Below the pieces are notes generated by a model. The model had not been told where the DNA came from. It saw nothing but the letters and a program-made list of their open reading frames with translations, and made no database searches. A program made the translations under genes and the position numbers. Positions 49,158 to 61,599 of a stretch of DNA of 64,000 nucleotides are shown piece after piece (the stretch's first letter is position 1; every line of letters begins with the position of its first letter). The DNA lies in contig NC_020174.2 of NCBI RefSeq assembly GCF_000224145.3, positions 522,520 to 586,519 of the forward strand, given 5' to 3'. Origin of the DNA: Ciona intestinalis. Taxonomy: Eukaryota > Chordata > Ascidiacea > Phlebobranchia > Cionidae.

Positions 49158-51444
49158 CTAGCAAACGTAAGATAGAAACAAATTTATTTGGTCGGCCACA
49201 ATTTCTACATCTGGATGAATGTTGATATGATTGGTTCGCACAGTCGTCATCTGCCAAGTGTCAATGAAACCAACTCCGGGAACTTCTGCAAACTCGGCCC
49301 TTAGTATTTTACAAAGTCTGAAACTATACCATTCAGTTGGGACAACTTTACGAGTGTTTCGGTGTCGAATGCAGCCGCGAATAAAAACTTTAACACCTGG
49401 TGATCGTTCCATTAAAGAAATTACTGACCTTTTTACGGCTTGTACTCGATAAAGATAAAACTTTGGGTCTATGAGGCAAAAATGCAGAGCAAAGTTGATT
49501 ACAATGATAGTGCTTGGTTCACTTGTAGCAGGGATATTGTTCAAAGTATCCACAATAAAAGGGTGAGATTCTGCAGGTCCTGGGTTATGCAGGGGCAAGC
49601 CATGGGATCTGTAGTATACTGTTATGTTGTGTTCTGCATTTGTACCGTTGCGGGATTTTTGCCAAATTTCTGGATGGTCTAGTAACTTGGTTGATGTGTT
49701 CAAGTTTAAAATTGTTTCAAATTGTTCATACCATTGTCTCATTGTTGAATCACCAATTAAATAAAGCGCTTTGTTGCGCAAGCATGTCCATTGTTTGTAC
49801 ATTGTAATCTTATTATTACATTGTAGTGACTGCCATTTGTCATTGAGGTACAAACCACTATGTCTGCCAAGGTTACGATCATAAGCCAACTGTGACATAC
49901 CAACAGGAACAGAACATTCAGGGAGAGACTTGACATAATCAATCATAAAACTTGAATCTAAAACATCAACAGAAAACCCTGAGCCTTGAATTGGAATCTT
50001 CCAGTTTGAATTTTGCTTGAAGTAACTTTGTTTTCCAAGCAAGAAGACATCTGACTCTTTGTATGAAACTTTGGTGTAGTTTAAAACTTTGGGGCAATGT
50101 GATGATTTCTTGGGGTAATCACAAAACCAGGAGAAACCTTTGGTTGGTTGGGAGAAGTTGCAAACTTTGATGGGGCTAAAAAGTAATAAAACACAAATTC
50201 TAGATAAGTCCAAATTTGTTACTTGGGCAAAACCAAATTGTATGGCTACTTTTGCATTTTGATTATTCACCACATTAATACGTATCCATAAATACAGTAA
50301 TTCAATAAAAGGTGCTGCTAATGGTCTTACCTTTATTAACTGCCTATTTATAAAAGCTGAATAATCTCTGGATTTATAAATTTACAGGATAATTCTTAAC
50401 TCGTAAAGTACAAGGTATATGAAACAGAACACCCGCATTGTAACAACTATTGCAGTTTGGTACGCGAGAATAAAACAAAGAGCATTCATCAATAACATCC
50501 CAACAATACCTTGATTGTGAGAGACTGACATTACACACCACTTCTTCCGATGAAGGATAAGTTGCTACAAAGTAGATTCCTGAACCAGATGTTCCACTTG
50601 CTTCTAAAACAAGAGCAACTACTGCTTCACTGGGATGCACAAGATCAATGAAGAGAGAGGATGTACCGGGGATTAGCAGAGGAGCAGACACACTGTATGT
50701 CCCATCACCATGGTCTTCTATATCGCATGCGATCCCATCTTGATATGGTTTGTTGCGACTTTCAGCATGTATAAGTCTGTAAAGGAACATATTGTTTTAT
50801 ATATGATATATAAGTTGTTGCTGCCAAACACATATAAGCTTGAAAGGAAACTTTTGACATTTTATTATGAACTTAGGAATATTAAGATCACAATTTTAAA
50901 AAGATGCCAGAAGATCTTTTTTTATCCACTTTATTTAATTTTTTGATTTAGTAAATCTTGAAAAGTATTACTACTGTCACAAATAGACCAGCTTACAGTT
51001 AAACCTTATTTAAACAGATAAACATCCATTATTTACATCATACCTTGCGAAGAAATAATCCCCCCCATGAGTTTTCCTTTTCCCATTTCCATCTTTAGCT
51101 ATTATGGTCATCACTAATTTATCTCCAACGACATAATTTTGCTTTTTGTTGACCACTAGATGGCTGTAGTAAGCTGAAGTAGTATTCACAGGTGGGAGCG
51201 GCCATTTTAATTTCCCTGATTCAATTGACTCCAAAATCAACTTAAGTTCAGGGTAGTATAATCTCCATTTTTTTGTTCCAAACATGCAATGGTGTAGTTT
51301 GAGGTAAGACTGCGATAACGGCGTTAAATAATCTTCATACAGTAGAGGCTTGTGGTTTGAATGCAGAAAATAAAAGGCAAGAAAGGCTAAAAAAATTACA
51401 GTGATAACGAAAACCTTAGAACAGGTTTTCTTCTTAATAAACAT
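49158..51444 (-). CDS. NXPE-family protein (neurexophilin and PC-esterase domains)
   Basis: Type II membrane or secreted glycoprotein of unknown reaction; the PC-esterase fold suggests acyl-ester chemistry on glycans (family inference). Exons 51044-51444, 50510-50776 and 49158-50175 keep phase and give 561 residues, the usual NXPE size. Residues about 11-28 (VFVITVIFLAFLAFYF) are a signal anchor after a basic KKK start. A neurexophilin-like beta domain follows (GDKLVMTIIAKDGNG, DHGDGTYSV, HPSEAVVALVLEASG), then the Cys-rich link and the esterase part with LIGDSTMRQW (block I Ser near residue 366) and C-terminal NHINIHPDV. Many N-glycosylation sequons lie in the lumenal part. A possible acceptor (tataaacag) is 6 bases before the ATG. 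Intron 2 carries a SINE tail fragment. Orthology among NXPE1-4 is undefined. Confidence 0.9.
50385..50490 (+). repeat. SINE 3'-body fragment in NXPE intron 2
   Basis: 'taactcgtaaagtacaaggt', 'atgaaacagaacacccgc' and 'tacgcgagaataaaac' match the SINE 3' body. It ends about 20 bases from the NXPE exon 2 donor. Confidence 0.65.
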
Positions 51445-51509
51445 TCCACCTGTTTATAAACAACGGGAAGTTGTAATTGCCTTTTTATTTGGTGTTAGTA
51501 AGGAACCAT

Positions 51510-51770
51510 ACCCCATGTTATCCCCTAGCTCCTAAATGTAACAACCAACCACTAACCTCTAAAAACCCAAGCCCTAACTAATAATTCCTAGCTATCAACT
51601 TCAACCTCTAATATTTTCTACCAGCCTAATATGTAACGTTATAGTTTTATAATACACTTCTTGGCACTGGTGAAGAATCCCCGTTAGAGGTTAGGGGGTC
51701 AGGGGTTGATGGTTAGGGAGTTAGTAGTTAAGGGTCAGTGGCTAGCAATAAAGGTGGGGGCAATAGTCTT
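51510..51770. repeat. Degenerate GTTAGGG/CCCTAAC inverted repeat
   Basis: Left arm 51515-51620 is a loose run of 'cccctaacct'-type words ('ccctagctcc', 'aaccactaacctc'). Right arm 51685-51765 is the opposite strand type ('gttagaggttagggggt', 'gttagggagttag'). The layout is a foldback of imperfect repeats, not a true telomere array. Confidence 0.6.
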
Positions 51771-54007
51771 CACTAGCACTGTACAACGACAAACGAAAAA
51801 CTAAAATAACATTACTCACGACGTCTAAAATATTCAGCTTGTACAACAACAACACGTGCTTATCGGTTTTAATCACAAACCTTTTTTTTCTATACAGTGT
51901 AGCACGCCATGGAGCTTGGGATTTAGGTCAGACTTTGCGCACACAAAAACTTATGCTTGAACGAAACAAACTGACTTTTTATTTTTTTAAATGGGGAATA
52001 CCCGCTGTTAGCATAGAAAACTATTTATTTCTTTAAACATAGAAACTTGTAATTTCTTTAATGTTAAGAAGAGTCATGGAAACACCTATGGCTCTGATGT
52101 TGACAGGGACAAGAAAACCATACGAATGATACGTAACATAGCCTATTTATTAAAATAAACGTTAGCAATATTCCCCCGCTATGTGTTACTACGAATGTAA
52201 CTTTGTGAATTATAGTTCTTCTTGCATTGTCTATCTTTTTTTCGCTGACAATAAATCTAGACCAGAGTCATACCAGTAGCCTACGCTCTGCTCTGACAAT
52301 CCATGAGTGACCACTGGGCTAAAACAACAGGTGTCTTACCCAAGTACACAAACGCTCTTGGTCGCAGGGGAGCATTAAACACGGTTTCCAATAGCTTGAA
52401 GGTGAGTCAAAAGTGAAAACTGGGCAGGGACAACTTTAGTTTATTATTCGACCAATGGCACATACCCACAATGGTAGCAGCATCGAACAAGTATCCAATA
52501 GTTTAGAGGTGAGCTCCAAAACACTTGGACACGGCGCCTTAGGTGAACAAGTTTTATGCTCTGCTTTTAGCAAGGACACTGCTGTTTGCTAACTGAAGGA
52601 CTCTTGAAACTTTACGTTTCAAAACAGACGCGGTCTTTTTTAATTTAACACAATAGCAGTTTTTACCCTACAACACGTGGAGCGTGTAGGGCAAAAAACG
52701 AAGCTTTTCCAGATGCTGTGTGAGTTTGGAACTTATTTGGATGTACTTACAGAACAGATAGGCAGTGAATTAGTTCCCAATTTCTGCACAACGTAGTAGA
52801 TTTTTAATGCAGCACGAAAGGGCTTTTGTAGTAAATTGGACAAGAACAAGTTTATATGTCAGTCTACATGACCGAGCAAAGTTGCTGCTTTACCGCATCT
52901 GCAACAAGCTATATAGTGGGGGAAGACGGGACACCTTTAGCATATGTTATCCAAATATACTTACCGTATTTTAAACAATTAACGGTCTACGGAAGTTGTA
53001 AGAATACGGTTTTATAATTCTTTGAATGGTCTTTGTTTACTACCAAATGGGACGGTAAAATAAAATGAAAAGGCTCCAAGTCGTGATGATACGATTATAT
53101 AATTTTGCACAAACTCTCTTTGCCATATATGGAGCATCTTGCCCCAACATATAAGAACATTCTGATGTGTTATACAAACAATCCATTTATGTATACGTCG
53201 CATATACAAATTATCCTAATAGATATAAACGCCCACCAATGAACCATGTATAATACGTCGCATATACAAACGACCCAGCATATATACGTCATATTTACGA
53301 ATGACTCGCATACGTCACTTTGCTGCAGCCCGCCCCCCCTGAGACCCAGCAGTGACCTTATACCAGCTTTGTTAGCATAGCATGCAGGTTAAGTGGATGC
53401 TGTTCGTGCTAAAGTAAACCTATGATAACACGCCACAAAATAACTTAATCATTAACCTGATATCTAACCTGATATATCTACACGTTGGCAATTGCGGTAT
53501 TTTATTGTCAGTAAGTCGAGAACGCAGTTAAATTGACAGCCATGTAGCCTTTGTTTGGTAGTTACATAAAGTTGCATTGCATTTTGTTGTGCAATGCATT
53601 TTAAAAAGAATGTTGTAGGTTTTGAGTTGTATTTTCCGGTTAATATCGCAACCATGCACTAAAAGTATTATAGTTTTTACCCGTAGCTTGTTTTAATTAC
53701 TCCTATATTTGCTGCGTTAATTAATTTGATTATTGTTATCGTATTCGAGTATATAAATGGAACTTATATATATCTAACGTCTTTATGGTTCGTAGTTTGT
53801 TTATGTTTTTAAACGTGTTTTTTGTAATGTTCCCCAGTTAATGTTGGCAGTGGAAGTGTTTTCATGTGATTTGTGTTAAATACATTACTATTGCACCAAA
53901 GTAGAATACATATTATGGGCTAACGGTGTCCATCTACCCCACAATAATGTATTTTATATTTTAACCAGGCATTATATAAATTGATAGGGAATTAGCTTAG
54001 GTATAAA
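51771..54007. other. Intergenic between divergent NXPE and SLC22
   Basis: Contains a member of the 'cacgccatggg/atttaggtca' dispersed family (51895-51935), SINE scraps near 52290-52350, a MITE copy (52913-53150), three related words near 53197, 53253 and 53284 ('tacgtcgcatatacaaa'-like) and a MITE fragment (53905-53950). A TATATAA at 53973-53979 lies about 30 bases before the SLC22 ATG; 'agcttag' directly before the ATG could instead be a trans-splice acceptor. Confidence 0.5.
52913..53150. mobile_element. MITE-like 'agatgggac' element, rearranged
   Basis: Starts 'tatagtgggggaagacggga', has 'acggttttataattctttga' and 'ttactaccaaatgggacgg'. The right end is disrupted and ends near 'gcatcttgccccaaca'. 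Confidence 0.7.
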
Positions 54008-57000
54008 ATGATTGACTTTGACATCATATTGAAACATATTGGGGGTTTGGGAAGATTTCAAATCATCTTAATTTTCCTGGTTGGTTATTACAGTATACCA
54101 GCTGGGATTAACTCGTTGGCACCGGTATTCATAAACTACACACCAGCTTTCAGGTAATTTGAAAATCATCGCGTGACAGACCAAAGTTATAACACAGGTG
54201 TACTGGTTCGCACCTCGTGCCCGCTTACGAATTACCACGTCTATGTAAATTTGTGGTGATTGTTTTATGTAGGGCTACTTTTTAGACAACCCATCAGTGA
54301 CCATGGGGTTGGAGCAATATACCGCTATCCGTTACCGTTATGCCTTGTGTAACAGCTTTGAGTATTGAACCCGCTATCCTTGTAAGCGATCAGACAACCG
54401 TGCTATAACAGCGCTGGTATCTACAATGTATTACATTAAACTACAGGTGTTCCGTTCCACAATTCGATACCAACCCATATTATACAAACCTTACTGAAAA
54501 CGAAATATTGAACCTGACGACTCCTTTGGATAAGAATGGAGAATACGACACGTGTTACAGGCAACGAAATAAACGTGTTTTCCATTCCTCGTTTTGTGTA
54601 ACTTTGTGTAACTTTGCGTAACTTTGCGTAACTTTGCGTAACTTTGCGTAACTTTGTGTAACTTTGTGTCGGTTATCTTATCGGCAAAGGTTACCAAAAT
54701 TTATGTATTACTATGTCTTAAAAATTAATAATTTGATTTCCTTTGTTCTGCCTGCTTTTCATCCTACTTTGTCAGTCACTGTGGATTCTACACGTATTAA
54801 TAGCTAAATGGTCCTATGGCTAAATGGTCCTACACGTATTAATAGCTAAACAGGTCTTTATATATTGGAACTGTGGTAAAAGCTAGTCGCGATCACTTGA
54901 AATATACTCTTCTGTCACTTACACCAAATTATAGACGTCAGAATGGATGCTAACTATTCCACAAATTAAAACAATATGTCTCTGCTTTATAAACGCGTGC
55001 TTCATATATCGTAGATACGACTACAACGCAAGTTACTGCATAGAGGGGAGTCTCGACTGTGTGAATAAATCTGCTGCTAAGATCCCATGCGACCAAGGTT
55101 ACCATTATGATAGATCTATCTTCCCTGAAACCGTAATCACTGAGGTATAAAATCGCACTATATCCAATTCTAACAGCTATAGTATAGGGTGGGGGAATAC
55201 GGGACACCTTTTCATTCCATTTTCTCGTCTCATTTGGTAGTAAACAAAAACATTTGAAAAATTATAAAACCGTATCTTCACGACTCCCATATAGACCGTT
55301 GTCATTTGTTTAAAACGCGATCAGAATATTTTGTATATTATGTGCTAAAGGTGTTCCGCCTTCCCTCACCCTACTATATAACCACCACTTGCAAGGATAA
55401 ATGTAATCTTTTAACTTACTTCCCAGTTTGACCTCGTATGCGACAACAAGTATCTTGATGCGCTTGCTACTTCGCTTTATATGATCGGTGTTTTGCTGGG
55501 ATCGCTTATTTTTGGAAATATTTCAGACAGGTGAGAAATTGAAAGATTTTAACATTGTGTATTTTTAAATCCAGTCGACATGAGATGACTGGCTGCACCA
55601 GATGCGTTCGCTTAGTTTCAAACACCTCGTGATTTGTGTCCAGTTTCAACACGTTTAATGCATGGCGTTTCAAACATACGGCGTTTCAAGAATGGATAAA
55701 AATTATTTTCGCGTGGCGGGGCAATGCCGTCGTTTGTCGTTACAAAATAGGCATAAACAAAAGCATTCTAAGCCACACATGTAGAATTCCAAACAAGGTA
55801 CAGAAATAACGTTTCTCTTCATCAGTTGAATATAAGCAATGTCAACCTAATCCAACCACACCTGACCACATACTGATCAAATAGACTGTCCTGTGTTACA
55901 CCACCACAAAATTAAATCAAACATAATCAGAGTCAATTATACCTCTTGTAATTAAACACGGCAAAACAAATATTTTCTTGATTAAAATTAATGTTTAATT
56001 GAACGCAACGGTCGGGTAAACAGTCGTGTGTTTATAATAGCTGAATCAGCGAACCGGCAAATACACAATATCTGCATCGTCATGCAAGAAAATATTTTTG
56101 AAAAGATCCAAACGATTGGAGAATACGGAATTAAGCTAAACACCCGTTAAGTTACATATATAGTAGGGTGGGGGAAGATGGGACACCTTTTCAATCTATT
56201 TTCTCCTCTAATTTGGTAGTAAACAAACATTCAACGATTTTTTTTATAAAACTTTATCCTCACGACTCCCATAGACCGTTGTCAATTTTTTAAAACACGC
56301 TCAGGATATTTGGTTATTTGTGTCAAAGGTGTCCCATCTTTCCCTACCCTATTATATATATGGTAACTCGTAAGCGGGCACAAGATATATGAAACAAAAC
56401 ATCCGTGTTATAACGACTGTTTGTTACCCCGCGAAGATAAACAAGTTACACATTCATTGACTTTTAAACCAATTATTTTTTCTCCCTAGATTCGGTCGCA
56501 AGATAACTATGATAGTAACTTCCGTTCTTTGCTTTGCTGGACTACTTGGTTGCGCATTCGTTCACAACTTTACTTTATTCGTTGTTTCACGAGTTTTCGT
56601 TGCTTTTTTCGGCTTCGGGACATTTATCAGTAACTTCGTATATTGTAAGTATTTAATGCATACAATAGCTTTGGTTTATAAAGAATGACTCGGTAAATAC
56701 TGTTAGTGGCATATTGTTGGTTTACGCACATTTTAAAAAGATACCAGCAGTCAGCACCCGCAAAATTGATGATTCTATGTTGCCGCTTTTCCCACAAGGT
56801 AAAACCTTGAAATTGCCGTTTAGCATAAAAATATCCTGCTTGCTCTTATAAAACACTTATGTTTCTACCTAATACTTAACACCTTCTGTATAGAGTACTC
56901 ATAGAAACAACTTTATGCTTAATTTCACAACGTTTCAGTGCTTGAAATCACAAGTAACAAATGGCGAACACTACTCGGTGTGAGTTTCCAACTTGGGTTC

Positions 57001-59843
57001 GCAATCGGGTACATGATATTATCAGGTGTTGCTTATCAATGGAGTAATTGGCATGATATGGAGGTTCGTATGCTGGGTGAATGCAACGGTCATGCAATTG
57101 GGTTAAACGGCCACGTCAATATTGAAGGAGATTTTATTCATTTGAATGAATGGTAACGCGTGGGTGAAGTAAACACATCTTTTAATCGAGTTGTGGTTAA
57201 GAAACATTTTGTTCGTAAGACCGGTGTATGTAAGTGGGGTATGCACACTATGATACACACTGCGTAAATCATGCAGACTGGTGCAGTAGAGAGATCTAAA
57301 TGCCATATCGACCATTCATTTCCCGTTAGCCACTTCCCGTCTCCCCACATTTACATGTATATAGTTTGACCGTCGTATCTAAAAGACAACATGAGAAGCT
57401 GGTGACCTAAAAACTCATGCCGTTCTTTTTGCTTCCAGATAGCAATGTCCATCGTAAGCGTTCCTTACGCTTTATTTCTCTTCTTTATTCCGGAATCTCC
57501 GAGGTGGCTTTTCTCTAACGGGAGGGAAGAAGAAGCTAAGAAGGTAATTCCCCTTAACAGCGAACCGGGGAGTGAATAATTTCCTCTTTTATATACAGAT
57601 TACACGACGGTTTGCTAAATACAACAAAGTAACTCTGGATGAACCAGATATCTGGAACGAAGCCGACACCGATACGTCACAGGTTAGTGACGTCACTCGT
57701 GACGTAATTAGTGATAACAAGTGTAAGCACTATGATTTCAGTATGCACCCATAAGAGACTTAGGCTTTCATTCATATATTTATAATTGAGAGTGATATGT
57801 TGCATTTACAGAAATCCGGAAACGAGACAGCAAAGGCCACTTATTCTTCAATTGATCTGTTCAGAACACCAGCCATACGATGGGTGACGTTCAAACTTAT
57901 ATTAAGCTGGTAAGTACTCATGTTATAGTGTACCATGAATATAATATAAAGTAGGGAGGAGAAAGATGGGACACCTTTTCATTCTATTTTCTCGTCTCAT
58001 TTAGTAGTAAACAAAGAACATTCATAAAACTGTAACATTCATAAAAAAAACTAAAAAAAACAAAACAAAGAACATTTAAAGATTTATTAAACCGTATCCT
58101 CACGACAATAGACCCTTGTTAATTGTTTAAAACACGATCAGGATATTGGGATTTAAAGTGGCAAAGGTGTTCCATCTTACCCCACCCTACTATAGATTAT
58201 TACCTAGGTTCGTGAACAGTATGGTGTACTATGGGATATCTTTGAACGCAGGAGCTTTGGCAGGAGACATCTTCGTAAACAACGCGCTAAGTATGAAGTT
58301 TAAACCTAAGTTATTAAATATATTTTAAACCTTTTTCAAACGAACAAGTTCAAATTTATACAGGGGGTGGGGGAATGGGGGACACTTTTTTATTCTATTT
58401 TCTCATCCCATTTAATAGTAAACAAAGAACATCAAAAGTCTTATAAAACCGTATCCTCACGACTCCTATAGACCGTTGTTAATTGTTTAAAACACGATCA
58501 GGATATTTGGATAATATGTGCTAAAGGTGTCCAATCTTCCCCCCACCCTAATATGCAAGCACATACGATTTGTTGTTGCCTATAGCGGGAAAACTTTGTT
58601 TAAATTTCAAATGGCTTGCCTCACCGACGTCACAAAGGAATAACCGAGCTGTTTGTTTCATCATAGACGGCGTGATGGAGATAGCAGCTTATGTGATCGT
58701 GATTGCTTTCATGGATATCACGGGGAGAAGGTTCATGTTGACCGCCATGTTGGTTTTGGCATCAGCTTCACTTATATGCAGCACTATTGTGAACGAATAT
58801 GCATACGAGGATCAAGGTAATACACGAGATATATACACTTGTATAGGCTTACATGTGTTTATATGGATCTACATGTATCTCATTCTTCCTCGCGTGCCGG
58901 GGCAACGATATTCGTTACAACACGGGTGTTTTGTTTCATACACCTTATATAGTGCTCGCTTACGAATTATGAATGTAGCTTTGTGGGTGACAACCATAAC
59001 CCTTTGGTGTTTACTGAGTTGGAGCAATGACCGTTTATAAACGTATATACACATGTCCGCAATAGCAGCAGCATCGAGCTTCGAACCGTATATCCTCTTG
59101 ATATATAAGATGCGGGTGCCCAACACACTGTACCACGTTATACCTCGACAGTGGCATGAGGTGCATGCAGCCACTGTGAACGGTGTTACAATTCCACCCC
59201 GTTTAACCGCCACGTTCCAGAAATATATCTTAAACTCGGTATATTACATCACAGGTCTCATTACCTTGGGAGTAGTTTTTGCATTCGCCGCTAAAGTTGG
59301 GATTTCTGGTTCATACGCTGTGGTCTATAATTTCACCTCTGAACTTTACCCTACTGTAGTCAGGTAAGCGTCGGCTTATTACAACAACTTTTATTGACCC
59401 ATTTTACTCCAACCTAATATATAGTAGGGTGGGGGAGATATAGGAACTGTATCCTCACGTCTCCCATAGACCGTTGTTAAATGTTTAAAACACAGTCTGG
59501 ATATTTAAATAATATGTTCTTAAGGTGTCCCATCTCCCACCCACCCCACTTTATAAGCAAATTGCTTTTACATTTCTAATACACAAACAGAACAAACGGG
59601 GTCGGAGTTGGATCCACCTTCGCCAGGTTCGGTAGCATCCTTGCTCCGTTCATTCTTGCGCTACAAGCATATCTAAAATGGCTCCCTAATGTTATATTCG
59701 GTGTGGCTGCCGCAGCTGCTGCCCTGTTATCTTATACGCTACCTGAAACCAAAGGAATAGATATGATGGAAACAATTGAAGAGGCGGAGAGGTTTTACAA
59801 TGGAAAAACAATAAAGAATCAACTTGTTTTAACGGAAAAGTAA
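54008..59843 (+). CDS. SLC22-family organic ion transporter
   Basis: Twelve-helix major-facilitator carrier of organic cations, anions or zwitterions in the plasma membrane. Exons: 54008-54153, 54447-54560, 55015-55144, 55427-55530, 56490-56644, 56939-57063, 57439-57543, 57599-57682, 57812-57909, 58208-58290, 58667-58816, 59171-59363, 59591-59843. They sum to 1740 bases, 579 residues, in continuous phase. Family signs: N-terminal helix then a Cys- and sequon-containing extracellular loop, CDQGYHYDRSIFPETVITE, FDLVCDN, NISDRFGRK after helix 2, IPESPRWL, DITGRRFM, TSELYPTVVR and TLPETKG. Exon 2 ends TACAG/GCAACG, a GC donor, needed to keep frame. The exon 12 acceptor at 59170 was chosen because the more obvious one at 59220 breaks phase. 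Substrate and subfamily (OCT, OCTN, OAT) are undetermined. Confidence 0.94.
54190..54370 (-). repeat. SINE copy (reverse) in SLC22 intron 1
   Basis: The plus strand reads 'ttataacacaggtgtactgg', 'cacctcgtgcccgcttacga' and 'atcagtgaccatggggttgg', complements of SINE body landmarks, and ends in a diverged head. Confidence 0.7.
54596..54668. repeat. 10-bp tandem repeat GTAACTTTGC
   Basis: About seven copies of GTAACTTTG(C/T) in SLC22 intron 2, beginning about 35 bases after the GC donor. Confidence 0.9.
55180..55382. mobile_element. MITE-like 'agatgggac' element in SLC22 intron 3
   Basis: Bounded by 'tatagggtgggggaatacgg' and 'tccctcaccctactatata', with the full core including 'accgtatcttcacgactccc'. 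Confidence 0.85.
56155..56358. mobile_element. MITE-like 'agatgggac' element in SLC22 intron 4
   Basis: Bounded by 'tagtagggtgggggaagatg' and 'ctttccctaccctattata'. A SINE 3' tail ('taactcgtaagcgggcac', 56359-56455) follows directly. Confidence 0.88.
57945..58196. mobile_element. MITE-like 'agatgggac' element in SLC22 intron 9
   Basis: Begins 'tagggaggagaaagatggga' and ends 'accccaccctactatag'. An internal A-rich duplication of the 'acaaagaacatt' motif makes it longer than the others. It ends 12 bases before exon 10. Confidence 0.85.
58360..58556. mobile_element. MITE-like 'agatgggac' element in SLC22 intron 10
   Basis: Begins 'agggggtgggggaatggggg' and ends 'cccccaccctaatatg', with full core. 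Confidence 0.85.
58880..59035 (-). repeat. SINE copy (reverse) in SLC22 intron 11
   Basis: The plus strand has 'cctcgcgtgccggggcaacg', 'tcgttacaacacgggtgttt' and 'gctcgcttacgaattatgaa', the complement of the SINE tail and body. Confidence 0.75.
59418..59555. mobile_element. MITE-like element with internal deletion in SLC22 intron 12
   Basis: Left end 'tagtagggtgggggagatat' runs directly into the central 'tgtatcctcacgtctcccat' and ends 'gtcccatctcccacccaccc', so the left third is missing. Confidence 0.8.
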
Positions 59844-61599
59844 GAACTATACGACTAGAACAAAAACTTGCTTTGGGAGATGTTTAAATAACAACAACAT
59901 GTCCCGGTTGTAAAAAATATTGTGTTTCTGCGAACATCCAAAGTAAATCGGGGTTTGGTGACCAAGCGCTTGCATTGAAAGGGACATCGATTCCAATGCT
60001 ACTAGGCGTGTAGGTGTCGTTGGGCAAGACACTTAACTGACATTTCCTCAACCTAGTGGTCACTAATGGGTTGTAGCACCTTGAGTTTCGGGTCAACTCT
60101 GGCCTAAATATCAGGTCCCATGGCATGATGCGCTGTATAGGACCTCGCCCACGCAGGACGGATAGAATAAGTTGGTGATATATTTCTTCACAGGAACGAC
60201 GTGGGGTACGAATATACGAACGGCCAGTTTGACCACAAAGAGTCAATTGCGAAACTTTAGATATCTGGGTAAAGTCTTTCGGGAAGAAGTAAACAAGAAG
60301 CAAACCCAAAAAACAGCCATTTTAATTTTTTTATCAAGAATCGTCGTTTATCTGATATACACTAACTAAATATATATGATTTGTAATACTCGTTGAATTG
60401 ACATTAAAATGTACTGAACGTTCTCCAATGCTGTCTCAAATCATATCCTATATTGGAATACGGTTTGCAACAATACAGTAAAATCATCACCCACCAGTCT
60501 TACATGTGTTGAAAAACGATTACTGGTCAAACTACATGCGATGCAACGCAAGGAAACTTGGGCAACGCGCTAAATTAGAAGCAGAGAAAATGGATATAGG
60601 TTTGTAGATTGCAAAGTGTCGGGCATACTGCGTAAATTAAATATAAGCTGTGTCCAACGATTGATGTTTCTACAATTGCGGACAAGTTTGTATTTATTGA
60701 TGGCTAGAATACACTGCTAAATTTCAGTGGTCGCTTATTTATTTTCGTAGTGACTAAGTGGGCTTTCTGGCTGCCGTTTCTCCACCACACGAGAAAAAAA
60801 TATTTACAGAAAAATACTTTTAAGTAAACACTCACTAACAGAGATTTCGTGATCCCATCTTGAAAAGAAAAATTTTATTTCAGGTACATGAAAAATACAA
60901 GAACAAAACTCGCTTTTAGTTTTCCAATGACGTCATTAGCATAACAGTTTTCTTTTCTTAATGACGTCATATCCACAAAAGTTGCATCACATTGTAGAAT
61001 TATTCGCAACAAATTGATGAAAGGAAATAAATGACAATATAAACAACAAATGTCTTCCGCAAACAAAGGGTACTGGGATCAAGGACCACACTCGGCACTC
61101 CAATCACCGTAAAGGCTTCTGTAGTAGTTTGTATATTATGAAACCACCTCTTGATCATTAGTAATAAGTTTCCCCACAAAACTTATTTCAAAGAATGACT
61201 GTATACGTCACAGTCGTCAAGTAATCGAGCAGTAAATACCCCATCGATTACCACTACATATTGACGACATACCGAATTTCAAACTGCTTCTTCAGGCGAT
61301 TAATTAACATTCACCATTAACTTCCTTACGTGCCCACTTCCCCTTTAAACCCTCGTCCAAACACACTTGTGTTAAATTTAAAATTTTGATTTCTTCACCT
61401 TCGGCAGTGAGCAGCACAATAAATACGTCATATGACACACAAGCGATAATATGACGTCACAGTGAGAAAAGAAACGATATTGAACGAAGAGAATCTTGAT
61501 TTGCAACGAAACCAACTTAGGCACTTGACGCTTTGCTGACATCTTGTGGTTGGAACAACTTCCACATGAGAGCGATAGAGAGCAAAAACAATGGACCAA
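59844..61599. other. Intergenic between convergent SLC22 and PPP1R10
   Basis: SINE and dispersed-repeat scraps at 60010-60145 ('gttgggcaagacacttaact', 'ctggcctaaatatcaggtcc'). The rest is probably 3' untranslated sequence of PPP1R10 plus spacer; a minus-strand AATAAA at about 60872 is a possible PPP1R10 signal. Three TGACGTCA palindromes occur at about 60927, 60960 and 61452. Confidence 0.5.

Noticed and set aside
49231..49682. Plus-strand frames opposite NXPE
   Set aside because: They are shadows of the conserved minus-strand NXPE coding exon.
51515..51765. Interstitial telomere
   Set aside because: The TTAGGG-like words are irregular and arranged as a foldback, not a uniform tandem array.
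59222..59363. SLC22 exon 12 starting at the 'gttccag' acceptor
   Set aside because: It would break codon phase with exon 11; the acceptor at 59170 restores it.
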